The notes beneath the pieces are model-generated. The model did not search any database. It worked only from the letters and a program-made list of their open reading frames with translations, and was not told where the DNA came from. Shown piece by piece: positions 19,608 through 30,927 of a stretch of DNA of 64,000 nucleotides (the first letter of the stretch is position 1; each line of letters starts with the position of its first letter). The stretch spans positions 1 to 64,000 of the forward strand of contig JBQMRQ010000030.1 in NCBI GenBank assembly GCA_052174535.1, given 5' to 3'. The position numbers and the translations under genes were made by a program. The DNA is from Arsenophonus sp052174535. Lineage in GTDB: Bacteria; Pseudomonadota; Gammaproteobacteria; Enterobacterales; Enterobacteriaceae.

Positions 19608-20891
19608 ATGCAATCCCTAACAATTCAACCCATTTCTTACGTTGAAGGTACTATTAATCTTCCTGGATCGAAAAGTATTTCTAACCGGGTACTATTATTA
19701 TCTGCATTAGCGCAAGGTCAAACTGTATTAACCAACCTTCTTGCTAGTGAGGATATTCGTCATATGCTTAATGCTTTAACAACATTGGGTATTGAATATA
19801 AATTATCTAAAGATTTTACTACCTGTATTATAAAAGGTGGTGGGCAGTATTTTAATCATAAAAAAGGTTTAGAAATTTTTCTTGGTAATGCGGGTACAGC
19901 TATGCGTCCATTAAGTGCTGTTTTAGCGTTAGGAGACAATGATATTGTCTTAACAGGTGAACCAAGAATGAAAGAACGTCCTATTGGTCATCTAATTGAT
20001 GCACTACAGAAAAACGGAGCAACTATTGATTATCTTGAGCAACCAGGTTATCCCCCTATAAGGATAAAAGGAAGATTTCAAGGTGGGAACATTACACTCG
20101 ATGCTTCTATCTCTAGCCAGTTTTTAACTGCACTTTTAATGGCTGCACCGTTAGCGCAGAATGATACGACTATCCAAATAAAAGGAGAGCTTGTTTCTAA
20201 ACCTTATATTGATATCACCCTAGCATTGATGCGTAATTTTGGTGTTGAAGTAGACGATCAACACTATTATCAATTTTATATTAAAGCTGGACAACACTAT
20301 ATTTCACCAGGGAAATATAGTATTGAGGGCGATGCTTCTTCTGCCTCTTATTTTTTAGCGGCAGCAGCAATTAAAGGCGGTACTGTTAGGGTAACAGGTA
20401 TTGGTAAAGATAGCTTGCAAGGTGATACCAAATTTGCTGTTGTACTTGAAAAAATGGGTGCTAAAATACGATGGGGTAAAGATTTTATAGAATGTCAACG
20501 AGGTGAGTTAATTGGTATTGATATGGATATGAATTCAATTCCGGATGCGGCGATGACGGTTGCGACGCTGTCGCTCTTTGCTAGAGATGAAACGATTATT
20601 CGTAATATTTATAACTGGCGACTAAAAGAAACTGATAGATTAAATGCTATGACGGTTGAATTAACAAAAGTTGGCGCCAAAGTAGAAGAAGGACGTGACT
20701 ATATTCGTATTTTACCGTCTAAATTATGGCAGCATGCTAAAATAACAACTTATAATGATCATCGGATAGCGATGTGTTTTTCACTTGTCGCTTTGTCAGA
20801 TATGCCAGTTACTATTTTAGATCCAAATTGTACCGCCAAGACTTTTCCAGGCTATTTTAAGTCAGTTAGAAACACTAAGTTATCGATATAA
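19608..20891 (+). CDS. aroA: EPSP synthase (3-phosphoshikimate 1-carboxyvinyltransferase)
   Basis: AroA transfers enolpyruvate from PEP to shikimate 3-phosphate, the sixth step of the shikimate pathway to chorismate. The product has 427 residues, as in E. coli. Signature stretches are LPGSKSISNRVLLLSAL, LGNAGTAMRPL, GEPRMKERPIGHL, SSQFLTALLMAAPLA, DGDASSASYF-type GDASSASYFLAAAA, PDAAMTVATL, and ETDRLNAM. ATG 19608 gives MQSLTIQPI like the family; GGAG lies 12 bases upstream. TTG codons at 19590 and 19602 are alternatives, the latter with a better spacing. It follows serC by about 110 bases. Confidence 0.96.
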   Translation: MQSLTIQPISYVEGTINLPGSKSISNRVLLLSALAQGQTVLTNLLASEDIRHMLNALTTLGIEYKLSKDFTTCIIKGGGQYFNHKKGLEIFLGNAGTAMRPLSAVLALGDNDIVLTGEPRMKERPIGHLIDALQKNGATIDYLEQPGYPPIRIKGRFQGGNITLDASISSQFLTALLMAAPLAQNDTTIQIKGELVSKPYIDITLALMRNFGVEVDDQHYYQFYIKAGQHYISPGKYSIEGDASSASYFLAAAAIKGGTVRVTGIGKDSLQGDTKFAVVLEKMGAKIRWGKDFIECQRGELIGIDMDMNSIPDAAMTVATLSLFARDETIIRNIYNWRLKETDRLNAMTVELTKVGAKVEEGRDYIRILPSKLWQHAKITTYNDHRIAMCFSLVALSDMPVTILDPNCTAKTFPGYFKSVRNTKLSI

Positions 20892-21057
20892 GATATGTCA
20901 ACAATATTAGTTTTTACTTTTTTTAAAAAAGTATGAAGAGTGTAGTTTTAAAGAATTCAGGTTTAACTTTGAGATAATTTCATAGACTGTAAAGGAGTTT
21001 ATTAATCAATACTAATTGGGATAATTCCTAATTATTATAGGCGAACCATATCGATGT

Positions 21058-21087
21058 TCTCTCAATATCTTACTAGAGATTGAGAGA
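21058..21087 (+). terminator. Imperfect hairpin downstream of aroA, possible terminator
   Basis: TCTCTCAAT (21058-21066) pairs with ATTGAGAGA (21079-21087) and three further pairs extend the stem (TCT/AGA with a bulge). It lies about 165 bases after the aroA stop and is followed by a short T-containing stretch (ATGGTTTTC) rather than a good T run. Confidence 0.35.
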
Positions 21088-21149
21088 ATGGTTTTCAATC
21101 CATCTTTATATAGGCCTATTAAATCGTGAATTATGCTTATCTTGATATA

Positions 21150-21530
21150 TGAAGTTTCTGAAAAAGTAGTATATCTTATTGATTCATTTTATGAATGATT
21201 ACAACAACAGAGAGCGATATGATATAAAGAGTGTACTCTACATATATCTGTGAAATTAGATATATTATTTGTGGCTTTTTGCATGAATTCATCTAATGGT
21301 GCCAGTAAGTTGATAGGTACAGCTATCAAGATTGGTGATCAACCCTATGTTGAACAACATACTCAATGGTCACTTTGTTTACGGATCTCGTCTGTTAGAG
21401 ATAACGGACGTTTGTCATAATTATCCATATAAACTGGTATTAGCGATGCAGAGATTAAAGTATTTAAGGTCAGGGAGAAAAATCTTATCGAAAAGAGAAT
21501 ATTCCTCAACAAGGTAGCTGTTGAGCTACT
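21150..21530 (+). mobile_element. IS256-family left-end fragment
   Basis: Bases 21180-21480 align with the left part of the plus-oriented IS256 copies (for example 9430-9740 and 26340-26640), including ACAACAGAGAG..GATATGA, the segment before the transposase N-terminus, and the codons matching IKVFKVR. The rest of this copy is missing. A different, minus-oriented copy follows. Confidence 0.6.
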
Positions 21531-21689
21531 ATAAAATCTGGTGTATAACGGTTAGGCTTCTCGCCCTGATGATTGTAAATATATTCTCCATCCTAAAAAT
21601 AGATATTTATTATCAGCAGGATCAGCAGATTAACTCCCTTAGATCCTCTTCCGGTTTTGAGCAGACAAAGGATATATTTCAATATCATT

Positions 21690-22865
21690 AAAATGGTTAT
21701 TTTCTAGAATTACAGCGCTTCGAACATCGCCTTCATAGTCTCACTGTCGCAAAAGTTAATTCAATCAGGTGCCTTGTTCTTATTGACCTCACTATACTGA
21801 GTGGAAGGCATGGAATGCTAGCAACTCTTCTCGATCTTTTTCTAATTTCTTCATAATGCCAGGATACGCTAAAAACCTTCCCAAAAAATATCAAGGGCTT
21901 TATTAGCAACATCACAACTTATACTAGCCAGAGTTTCCTCTCGCAATTCAATCTTAACTTTCGGTCTTGCATAGTTTTGGAGAGTAAATCCAGAACATTA
22001 GCTATTTGTATACCAAAATAGTATTTATGCTGTATATCAGGGGGTAGCCTTTGACCGATATTGGATTCAAAATCAATGGGACTCTCGTCTCCATTAGTAA
22101 ACTTGGGAAATACCATTAAGGCACCCACCATTCGTAGTTTATTGAAAAGTTTAGTCTAATTTACTTCTAACTTTCAATAACCATATTTGATTGTAACAAG
22201 CTCTTTATATCTATGTGCAGTACTGTCAATATAACTAGTAGACGATCAGGATCAGTTTGGCTAATAGCATTAGATATTTTTTTAATCAAGAAATAAACAT
22301 AACGCGTATCGCTTAAATTAGGCAGGGATCAATTATTTACGCTCTCTTCAAGGTATTCCCTATTCAGTCTACTGATGGTTCTAGTAGAAAGATCATGTGC
22401 TTCTAATTAAAATCAGCAAAGCTTTGTGAAAATTACTAGTGGACATATATCTTGCAGATATAGTCCATAGTAGCAACTTTTCACTATTTTGCACATTTCA
22501 GATAATGCGCTAGTAAGGAGCTTTAAAAGTATATTCCGTTACCACTATTATCCCACTCATCTTAAATACTTTAAGATTAATATCATAATATTATTTTATA
22601 TAAGTTTACTGTAGCAAGTAATCATTACTGGTGACCAGCTTTTCTGTCATCGATAATGTAGTGTTTACATGTTTGTTACAGCATGGTTTCAAGATCTTCT
22701 TCAACAATGGTGCTATCATTTTCCTGTTACTATTATGAATAAGTTAATGTAATGGATCAGAGTAATATCTAATTTCTTAGATATCTTTAGTGTAAACTTT
22801 TCATGATATATAATTTTTTATTTGAAATAATCTACAAAATTAATCAGAAAGATATGCTTTCATTT
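21690..22865 (-). mobile_element. IS256-family insertion sequence, degenerate, minus orientation
   Basis: Minus-strand open pieces read IQIANVLDLLSKTMQDRKL (about 21990-22050) and LIELTFATVRL (about 21740). These correspond to the CWVHKxANVLxxLPK and TTNPIESTFATVRL motifs of IS256-type transposases. The 5' half (22440-22720) matches 110-360 of this window. Both ends are eroded and every long frame is broken. Confidence 0.75.
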
Positions 22866-23216
22866 ATGAAACCATTTACAACAGAAATGAATATAACTCG
22901 AAAGTTTATTATTAATTTTAATCTTCTTCTAGATTCTTATGAGGCCCATTATTCAGATTGGTGACAGGTGTCGAGTACTTAAATTCTGCTAGAAGACAGT
23001 CAACAGTTTTTTTTCAAGTAAAGTGTAAGATGTTATATATTGTTTATTACTCGACCATAACAATTTCTATAGAAATAGAACATTAAAACTGAATTACTTT
23101 TTCGGGTGCAGTATCTCGTTTCTATAGTGTATTCATCATATTTCAAGAACTATAAATGCATGATTTCTTTTTCTCAATAATTATAGGTTTTACTTACTAA
23201 AAGTAGGATTTTCAAT
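22866..23216. other. AT-rich gap
   Basis: No gene recognised. It lies upstream of a dead DUF1640-like gene, whose ribosome-binding sequence (AGTAGGA, about 23201-23207) is still visible at its end. Confidence 0.4.
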
Positions 23217-23598
23217 ATGTTAAGATTGTATTTGATACATTAAAATTTGTTGAAACGCTTGAATATTAGCTGATAAAAGCTTTAGGTTAAACAATTTTTT
23301 AGATGTTTGTAAATCATACGAGGTGATTGATATAGCAACTAAATAAGATTTAGGCAATGTTCGTAAAGAACGGACGGTAGATTTGATAAAGTTGATTCAT
23401 TTTTAAAAATGAAACTTAAATAGCTGATGCCTGCAAAGACATATCTATTGAATTTATAACGTCCGTAAAGATCTTTTTTCTGAAAGATCATTAGTCCACA
23501 AAGATATTAAAGCGTTAACTAACAGTTTTCTTATAAAGCTAAATGTTATTATATTAGGGTTTATTAGTGTTGTAGTAGTAATATTTAAATTTTTCTAA
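23217..23598 (+). pseudogene. DUF1640/CCDC90-like coiled-coil membrane protein, pseudogene
   Basis: From ATG 23217 the frame reads MFKIVFDTLKFVETLE, then meets two stops. A shifted frame continues IATK and DLGNVRKE. After a further gap, KDIKALTNSFLIKLNVIILG and the hydrophobic tail FISVVVVIFKFF lead to a stop at 23596-23598. This layout (FDTxKFVxxLE start, ATKxDL heptad region, and a C-terminal membrane helix) is that of DUF1640 proteins, small membrane-anchored coiled coils of uncertain function found in many symbionts and pathogens. The start, ribosome site and tail survive, so inactivation seems recent compared with the IS relics on both sides. Confidence 0.65.
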
Positions 23599-24424
23599 TT
23601 CCTTGGTTGCAGGTTTAAATTCTGCACAGCTAGCCAATTTCACCATATATCTTCATTAAGATTGATTCTTTTTTAATAATAATTTTCTTTTGTAAAATAC
23701 TATATAATTACTTTAAAAGTTCTTACTTTTTGTTATTCTTGTCATGTGTAGTACAAATACATGCTTAGTATCATGAATTAAAAAATATAAATGCTATTAA
23801 CCATTCAAACCAGATTATCCATATTGATATGTTTTGCTATTATTAATGCATGGATTGTCAAGTTTTATAATGTATACTCCTTCATTGTTCTATTTGTTTT
23901 GCATCATTAGGACACTCAGTTTCCGCTAAGAAAGATCTTAAATATTAAGTAAATTAGGATAAATTTTAAGTTTTTTTTGTCGTTCCATTCTTCAATTTCT
24001 ATTATACTTAATCGTTGCTATTTTCTGCCTGATGATTTTTGGACTATATTGAGAAAGATTATTTTTTGCTCGTAGAATAATTTATAGCTATCTCTGTATT
24101 TTAATTGTTATAATTTTAAATAATCTTTTCCAGGTCAGATAATTCAGTAAATAAATAACTCTTTACATATAAGAGGTGCGGGCTACTCAGCTATACCTTT
24201 TAATAGGCTAATATAATTTATATTTTAATATAAAATATCTTATTAATAAATCTTTAGTTACCTAACTTTATTAGGTAAAGCTGACTAATTTTATTTTTTC
24301 TAGTAAAGGTTACATATCATTTAACTTCATTCGAATGAAAGAATAGATTCTGATCGATAATCTGTTTAAGAAAATAGCTAGAACACTTTGTATTAAACTC
24401 TTCAAGGATCTCATTGCTCTTTAA
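23599..24424. other. AT-rich gap, no gene recognised
   Basis: About 0.8 kb of AT-rich DNA. A stretch at 23606-23637 resembles a tRNA T-arm followed by CCA, but no matching 5' acceptor strand or anticodon arm can be built, so no RNA is called. Confidence 0.4.
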
Positions 24425-26175
24425 GAGAGACTAAAACTATCTTTTTACTAAAAGGAAAGGATAGGTTTAGTATCTATATTCTAAGATAAAATCTTATCAG
24501 AGTGTATATTCTTTTATCTAATGCAATCATTCTATAGATATTAATTCTAGATTTAGCTTAGTAAAGCTTATTTTTTATTTTAATGGATTCTTTCTAACAC
24601 TAATTCTAGTATCCAACTGACTAATGAAGCTGAGTATTGGTAAAGTGTAGCCTGTCACTATACGGAATCCGTTTATATGAATAAATGTGAAAATTCTTTT
24701 ATCAAAACGGTGAACCTTAGTTTTTCCTGATTTTTTCTGAGCCGTCTCATCTCAGCATCTTCTTATACACCTTTGGTAAGGTGTGCCTTATTTACGTTTT
24801 AAGAAAAAGCTATATAATACAACATCTTAAAATATCTAATGAAATATAGATAATATAGTACCAAAGGTATTTATACCTATGCTATGGGCTAGTTCATCTT
24901 TTTAGCGAAGTGTATTTTCAGTAATGTCTACACTATGGCTTCAGAGTAACGCCGTTACTTCTTTGCGTGGTGTGGATATCTTTTAGATCAGGAATACAAT
25001 AGGATTTATCAGGTTATAACTGTAACATAACGGCAGGATAACAGGGGCTCGATAGAATTTCTTCGACCGCTCTTTTTTTTGAAGAAGAAATCACTATGCA
25101 GCATATTTAATATCCAGATTATTACTAATAAGGAAGGCATGAATATGCGAATGTTAATTGAATTGTTAACTATAACTGTATAAGGAAGATAAGATACCAA
25201 TTTTAATATTCTGTTGCATGCCAGCTGCAACATAGCGTTGAATGATAGCGCGGAAAAATACATTGAGTAGCTGGTTAATTATTGTGAAAAGTACAAAGAA
25301 GATGGGGAGATAGTGAAAGTAATATGTTAATAGTGATAATTGGGTAAAATATAAATCTGTTATGCTCTAATCATTAATCGATACCTTTAAAGTCATATGA
25401 ACTATCAGCTTTGATTTTATAGATTTGCCAGAAAACGACAGTGGAAACATTAAAGAGAATTAGAGCAGTAGTCGTCCGGAGATTCATGACGCAAATAATA
25501 CAGGCAAACGTTCGCTCTATAAATAGATGCGTCTAAAAGTTAATATTTTCAGTATGTTTTCAAAAAATTTGTTTCAGCCGTCATTAATGATAAAAAGCAG
25601 TTTAATTGGGCGGAGGAGATATGCATGTGGTTAAATTAACTTCTTGGTTCTTTCATAAGAAAAATAGAAATCGTAATATTGTTTCAATTCGTCATCTCTA
25701 TTTGGCTTAAGTTATCCTATACTCTTTCCAGGAGTAAAAGAGAGAAGAATGATTCCCAGTTCTCTATAAGTAATCAATTCATCGATAAGTATAATTTATT
25801 AATTATCTATTAATGCAGTTATATTCAGTATCATTGGTTTCATTCTTAATGGCATTATTTAAAGCTCTAGATAATTATAATTAGAAGAGGATAATACACT
25901 TTGTATGTCAAAAAAAATAAGATCAGAGTTGGCAAATTGCTGCATGTCTCTTTTGAGATGCAATAAAAATTCAGTTTGGTCTCTTCCTCATTAATTTCTA
26001 GAAGGAGATCCAGAAAGCGTTTTGGATAAAAAGCAATTCTAATATGTGACTTATGTATTAGTTTTTTGATTTTACTTAGTTTACGGTTTCTAGAAAGATT
26101 TATACTTAAGTCATCTGGATGAATTTCTAAAAATTATAATATATCGTAGAGTATAAAATAGTACTTAATTCATGA
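24425..26175 (-). mobile_element. IS91-family insertion sequence, degenerate (copy 2)
   Basis: This aligns along its length with the IS91 relics at 11650-13580 and 56695-58620. Minus-strand codons around 24910 read VHFAKKM and those near 24770 resemble the C-terminal KKxEK region of the transposase. The right end has TAGAGTATAAAATAGTACT (about 26145) and TTCATGAA, as in the other copies. All frames are broken. An open piece at 25009-25263 (minus) lies inside it and is not a separate gene. Confidence 0.75.
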
Positions 26176-26299
26176 ACAGCTTAGAAGCAGGATAGGTGGC
26201 TATGTTTAAAAAATCTTTTCAATAGTATTTAATTTCTCTAGTTTGCTTATAGAAGCTAGAAATCGTCTAAGGAAATTGAGTTACGCTAATTTTTAATAT

Positions 26300-27685
26300 A
26301 TAGGATTTCGAAGATGGTAGTGTAATATACTGCTAATTGATTTTATAGATGATTTCAGCAACAGAGAGATGATATAGATGAAAATTTACTTTACAGATAT
26401 CCATAAAACCAGATATTTACCTGTGTTTGCTTTTATAAACTCATCTGTAATGGCGTCCTTAGGGGTAACTGATAGCAGCGCTGTTGAGATTGAGCTAGAA
26501 AGGATCCTGTAATGACATTTTGAACACTGACTTGTCGATGCGATTTTACCCCTATTGATTGTAACAGTAATTTACCACAACGAACCATCTAGACTGGTAT
26601 TTAGGATCTTTAGATTAAAGTGTTTAAGGTTAATAGATTTTAGTGGCAATAAAATATGCTTTAATAGCTTGTTTTATCACCTTATCTGAAGCGCACAGAT
26701 AAGTGGCGAAAAGAGCTATTTTCTATGCCTGTATAGATTCATGAGTAATTTCATAAAGCCCTATATGCCGCCTCTCGGTGAAAATATATGGTTTTCTACT
26801 GGAAAACATTAGAAGAAGTAAAAGACTTATACCTTGAATGGTATAAGTAATAATATCTACGTAATTTAAGTGATATACCTGCATTTATTTCTTAGCTGAT
26901 AGTCATTATTACCGTTTTGTCAGACAAAACGGATCGCCTTACCTGCGGCTCATTATCGGCAGCATTTGGACATGGACGTAAGGAAACAGTTATGTGCTAA
27001 AAGATGTTTATCGAGAGTTAGAAGTGTACTTGTGGGTTAAATACTTCTTAATGACCTACTAAAGAATGGATTAAATATATCCTCCTATGCTTGCTACGAG
27101 AGGTAGTGCTCTTTAATTTTTGAAATGAATATAAAGATATTTCTGGATGCGCAGAAATAATGTTGTTGAATAGATAAAGTAGTTAATATGCTGCCTTTAT
27201 TCCACAAAGACATTCAACACCGAAAGTTAAAGTTGAGCTGAGGGAAGTCTGGCTATCAGAGAATCGTAATTCCGTCAACAAAGCTCCTTTGATGCTTTGT
27301 TGACAAGGTTATTAGCAAAGTCTTCCTGGTAGCTATGAAGAAACTAGAGAAGATCAAGAGGATCTGCTGGCATTTCATGCCTTCCAGTCAATGTACTGAT
27401 GTCAATAAGAATGACGAATTTAATTGAATTGGTTTTTCGTGACAGCGAGTCTATGAAGACGACCCGTTAAGCACTATAGTTCAAGAAAACAACCCTTTTA
27501 ATACTATTTAAGCTATTCCTATCTGTTTAAAAATGAGATCTCCTAATAAGAGTTGACCTGCTTTATGACCATGTTGGTAAAGAACGTCAAATTTAATGAT
27601 GAAAGAACAGATTAACGAAGTATCAGAGCAGAGGTAGCCTAAATTGCTCATACAACAGATTTACTAATAACTCGTTATCTGTCCT
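26300..27685 (+). mobile_element. IS256-family insertion sequence, degenerate
   Basis: A near full-length relic co-oriented with 16556-17970. The left end has TAGGATTTCGAAGATGG followed by CAACAGAGAGATGATAT (about 26355). Transposase-like codons are broken throughout, and the right end ACAGATTTACTAATAACTCG lies at about 27656-27675. It lies about 120 bases after an IS91 relic. Confidence 0.75.
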
Positions 27686-27847
27686 GGAGAAGATTATTTA
27701 AAATCACAAGAATTGAAACACATGATGTGGCTACAATAATTTACTCTGCAAGGAAACAACTTTTCCAGTATAGCCTATTGTTAATAATAGGCACATAGTC
27801 AGTGTGTGATGTGACGTATAGAGAAATTTTATCTTTAAAATTTAACG

Positions 27848-28822
27848 CTATTTAGCGCGATAACGTAATTTAATTGCTTCTGCAACCATTTTTTCTAATT
27901 TTTCCTGATCAATAGCAAATTTACGAATGCCATCACTCAGTTTATCCGTTGCCATGGCATTAGCATTATGTTGCCAATAGAATTCTGCTTCTGTGATCGG
28001 TTTAGGCGCTGACTGAATTTGACCATTAAATATCAATTTTCGTACCACTTCACCATGTGACTCAGAAAGTTCTTTAAGTAATGCTGGAGAAATAGTTAAC
28101 CGATCACAGCCTGCCAATTGCAAAACTTCACTTCTATTGCGGAAACTTGCTCCCATTACCACCGTTTTATAGCCATGTTGTTTATAATAATTATAAATTT
28201 GTGTAACAGAAATAACGCCAGGATCTTCTTGTGGCGCATATTCTTTTATATTAGTATTCTTTTTATACCAATCAAGAATACGACCAACAAAAGGTGAAAT
28301 CAGATAAACACCAGCTTCAGCACAAGCTCGCGCTTGTGCAAAAGAGAATAATAGAGTTAGATTGCAGTTAATACCCTCTTTTTCCAACTGTTCTGCTGCG
28401 CGTATCCCTTGCCAAATTGAAGCTAACTTGATCAAAATACGCTCATTTTTAATGCCTGCACGATTATAAAGTTCAATAATACGGTGCGCTTTTTTAATAC
28501 AGGATTCGGTATCATAGGAAAGACGCGCATCAACTTCTGTTGAAATTCTTCCGGGAATTAATTGTAAGATTGCTAATCCAATGTTAACAGCTAATTTATC
28601 ACACGCATCAATGATTTGTTGTTTATGCGATTGGCTTTGTTTCTGTGCCCAGGTGATTGCTTCATCAATAAGTGGCTGATATTCTGGTATCTGAGCCATA
28701 TTAAGGATCAAGGAGGGATTAGTTGTTACATCTTCAGGTTTATAAAGCTTTATTATGCTAATGTCACCCGTATCTGCTACAACCGTTGTTATTTTACGCA
28801 AAGCGGTTAATTCATCAATCAT
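27848..28822 (-). CDS. talB: Transaldolase
   Basis: Transaldolase moves a dihydroxyacetone unit between sugar phosphates in the non-oxidative pentose phosphate pathway. The 324-residue product is about 7 longer than E. coli TalB (317), with a basic C-terminal tail KLRYRAK. It follows TalB throughout: TTVVADTGD (catalytic Asp near 17), VTTNPSLIL, PGRISTEVDARLSYDTE, the Schiff-base lysine in ERILIKLASIWQGIRAAEQL (Lys about 132), NLTLLFSFAQARACAEAG, ISPFVGRILDWYK, and KFAIDQEKLEKM. E. coli has LASTWQG where this protein has LASIWQG. It stands alone between IS relics and an empty region; talB or talA naming rests on similarity only. Confidence 0.95.
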   Translation of the reverse strand: MIDELTALRKITTVVADTGDISIIKLYKPEDVTTNPSLILNMAQIPEYQPLIDEAITWAQKQSQSHKQQIIDACDKLAVNIGLAILQLIPGRISTEVDARLSYDTESCIKKAHRIIELYNRAGIKNERILIKLASIWQGIRAAEQLEKEGINCNLTLLFSFAQARACAEAGVYLISPFVGRILDWYKKNTNIKEYAPQEDPGVISVTQIYNYYKQHGYKTVVMGASFRNRSEVLQLAGCDRLTISPALLKELSESHGEVVRKLIFNGQIQSAPKPITEAEFYWQHNANAMATDKLSDGIRKFAIDQEKLEKMVAEAIKLRYRAK

Positions 28823-29848
28823 TTTTAATCCTGTCGTTATTTAGATAAGTTTAAGGCTTAAGATTCTCTCTTATTAGAATAAGAGCATACATTGATATTA
28901 CAATAAATAAATTCACTAACTATTGCTATTGAAATAGATTTTGTCCACTTATTTTACACCATACTATCATTAGAGCAGCAATAATTAACGTTAAATGATA
29001 TAAATAACCCAATGATAGCCATTTACTGTTTTGATTAAAATTGTTTATTTTAAAATTTTATAGGTATTAATTATCTTTATTACAAGTTTACCAGCCAAAA
29101 TAGTTGATATGAGAATTTGTTTGTTAGTATAGAATATAGTTAACTAAACCCTGTTATACAAGTAGAATAATTGATTGAGATCTGCTGTAAATATATAGTC
29201 AGAAATTAACAGTTTAATGCAATATTACTGGAAAATTAGTTTGTTTAAATGTAGCGCGTTTTGAACAGTGGGATATTATCTACTCTAGAAATGCCTGACT
29301 TGAAATATTGACTTTTAAAGGTTATCATGTCCGGGTGGCACTGCTCTGCAGGAAGAAAATTTTACGTCAAAAGATTTCATCATTCTCTAAAAATATCTTC
29401 GTATTTTATCAGACCTAATATGTCGTATTACATCCACTTAATCTGATGCAGTCTTACTGATTAAGACTGGGAACTAAATTCATAAATAAATAAGGAAAAG
29501 ATGTTTATGTTTTTTTGGGATTTTTTACTAAAAATCTTAATTAAGGTCCTCAAACAGTTAGAGTAATAATATTATGATTAACTTAAAGTTAATGAATAGT
29601 TTAATGCTGTTAATTGCAAAAACTGAATGTTAATTTTATTAAAACCTATTTCTAGATAAAAATAAAAAAATATAAAATTATTAGTTTTTATGCGAAAAAA
29701 ATTGCGAATTAATAGTCGTGCTTTATCAATTTTTGATTAATTAAAATTATTGAATAATTAATTAAATTTAACTTAGCTGTTTCTGAATTTAATTACGCTG
29801 CTTCCAAAGATAATCAGTTAGTCTTTAAACAATAATAACTTGGTTAAC
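28823..29848. other. AT-rich gap, no gene recognised
   Basis: About 1 kb upstream of transaldolase and before the IS481 relic. In enteric order frr and dxr would lie before uppS; I could not recognise either. A slightly GC-richer patch at about 29315-29480 has no readable homology. Confidence 0.45.
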
Positions 29849-30892
29849 TGTTTAGTGCAGAATCATTATATAAATTCTCATCGTCTTAGCTCTTATTCAT
29901 GGCAATATAACTACTGAGAGAAATAGTTGGTGGAAAAATATCATGATGATTAGGTTCTATCGCCATGAAGTTCTTCAACACCTAAAATAAGATCTGCTAT
30001 TCAGGCTAGTAAAGTTGTTACATTTACTTTAGCTAAGCGTTATGGCATCTCTAAACTTACTGTTGCTGAATGACAAAAACCAGATAACGTTGATGAGATT
30101 ACAGCTATATTCCTATCGTTTTATCATGACGTTATCGACCGCTCAAAAATCTGTAGCCATTCCTTATGAAAAATGTTTTATTCCTCTCACCAATTTTCTG
30201 GCAAGTCTATACACGAATTTCTGAACTTCGTAGTATCTCGATCTGCTCTGGATCAATGGGTTACATAGGCATAAAGGAGAATTTGCGTAAAATGAAGAAG
30301 CGGAAAGCAAATGAAAGCAAAGGATAAAGCATAAAGCATTAAAACTATTATCCTAATTATCTGCACATAATCTGGAATATATTCTGTATTATGTAAATAC
30401 CAAACGAAACTTGACGACTTTATTTTTTATAAGTTATAGAGTGCGTTACTCCATGTATTTTATCTATTCTTACAAGGATAAGACTGTGTCCAATACTTGA
30501 TGCTTTTTACGTGATCTTAACCAAGCATGTCCATGGCTATTCATCTGGTACTTACAGATCGTTTTGTCTATGAAAACGTTCAGTTACCAGAAAATATGAA
30601 TTTACCTGTTTGTTGTGCAGAACTTGATATAGAACACCGATTTATAACACCGATGTATCCTGAAATAAATGGCATGATCGAATGATTTAATGGACGCATA
30701 AAAGTTAGACTGCAAAGCCATTATTCCAATTCTGCTGAAAATTTTTAGATCACCTTGCATCAATATATTTATCTGTAGAATCAAGAATTACCCAATCAGT
30801 ATTGGGTAGTAATACTCCATTGCAGTCTATTAAAGATTAGTTCAAAGTAAAATTTCAATTATTCAAAAAAAACCATACTATCTTTCGGAATT
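29849..30892 (+). mobile_element. IS481-family insertion sequence, degenerate (copy 1)
   Basis: Plus-strand codons read LAKRYGISKLTVAE near 30025 (the N-terminal helix-turn-helix of IS481 transposases, LAKRYGIS..TV.KW). Near 30610-30720 they read CCAELDIEHRFITPMYPEINGMIE and FNGRI, matching the retroviral-integrase-type catalytic end (ACEELGIEHR..P..P.TNGMVERFNGRI) with the catalytic Glu region. Stops and frameshifts are frequent. The copy at 39329-40397 is homologous from the left end (TTTAGT.CAG.A.CATTATATA) to the right end (AAAACCATACTAT.TTT), so both are about 1.05 kb. It ends about 35 bases before the uppS start. Confidence 0.8.
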
Positions 30893-30927
30893 TAACAGTT
30901 AGCTTATAGTAAAGGAACTCTTTTGGC

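Noticed and set aside
23606..23637. tRNA or tmRNA 3' end (T-arm-like hairpin followed by CCA)
   Set aside because: No pairing 5' acceptor strand, D arm or anticodon arm can be built upstream; the similarity is limited to about 30 bases.
25009..25263. 84-codon minus-strand frame
   Set aside because: Inside IS91 copy 2 and not conserved as a frame in copies 1 and 3.
27773..27792. Terminator for transaldolase (GCCTATT/AATAGGC hairpin)
   Set aside because: Seven-bp stem without a T run on either strand.
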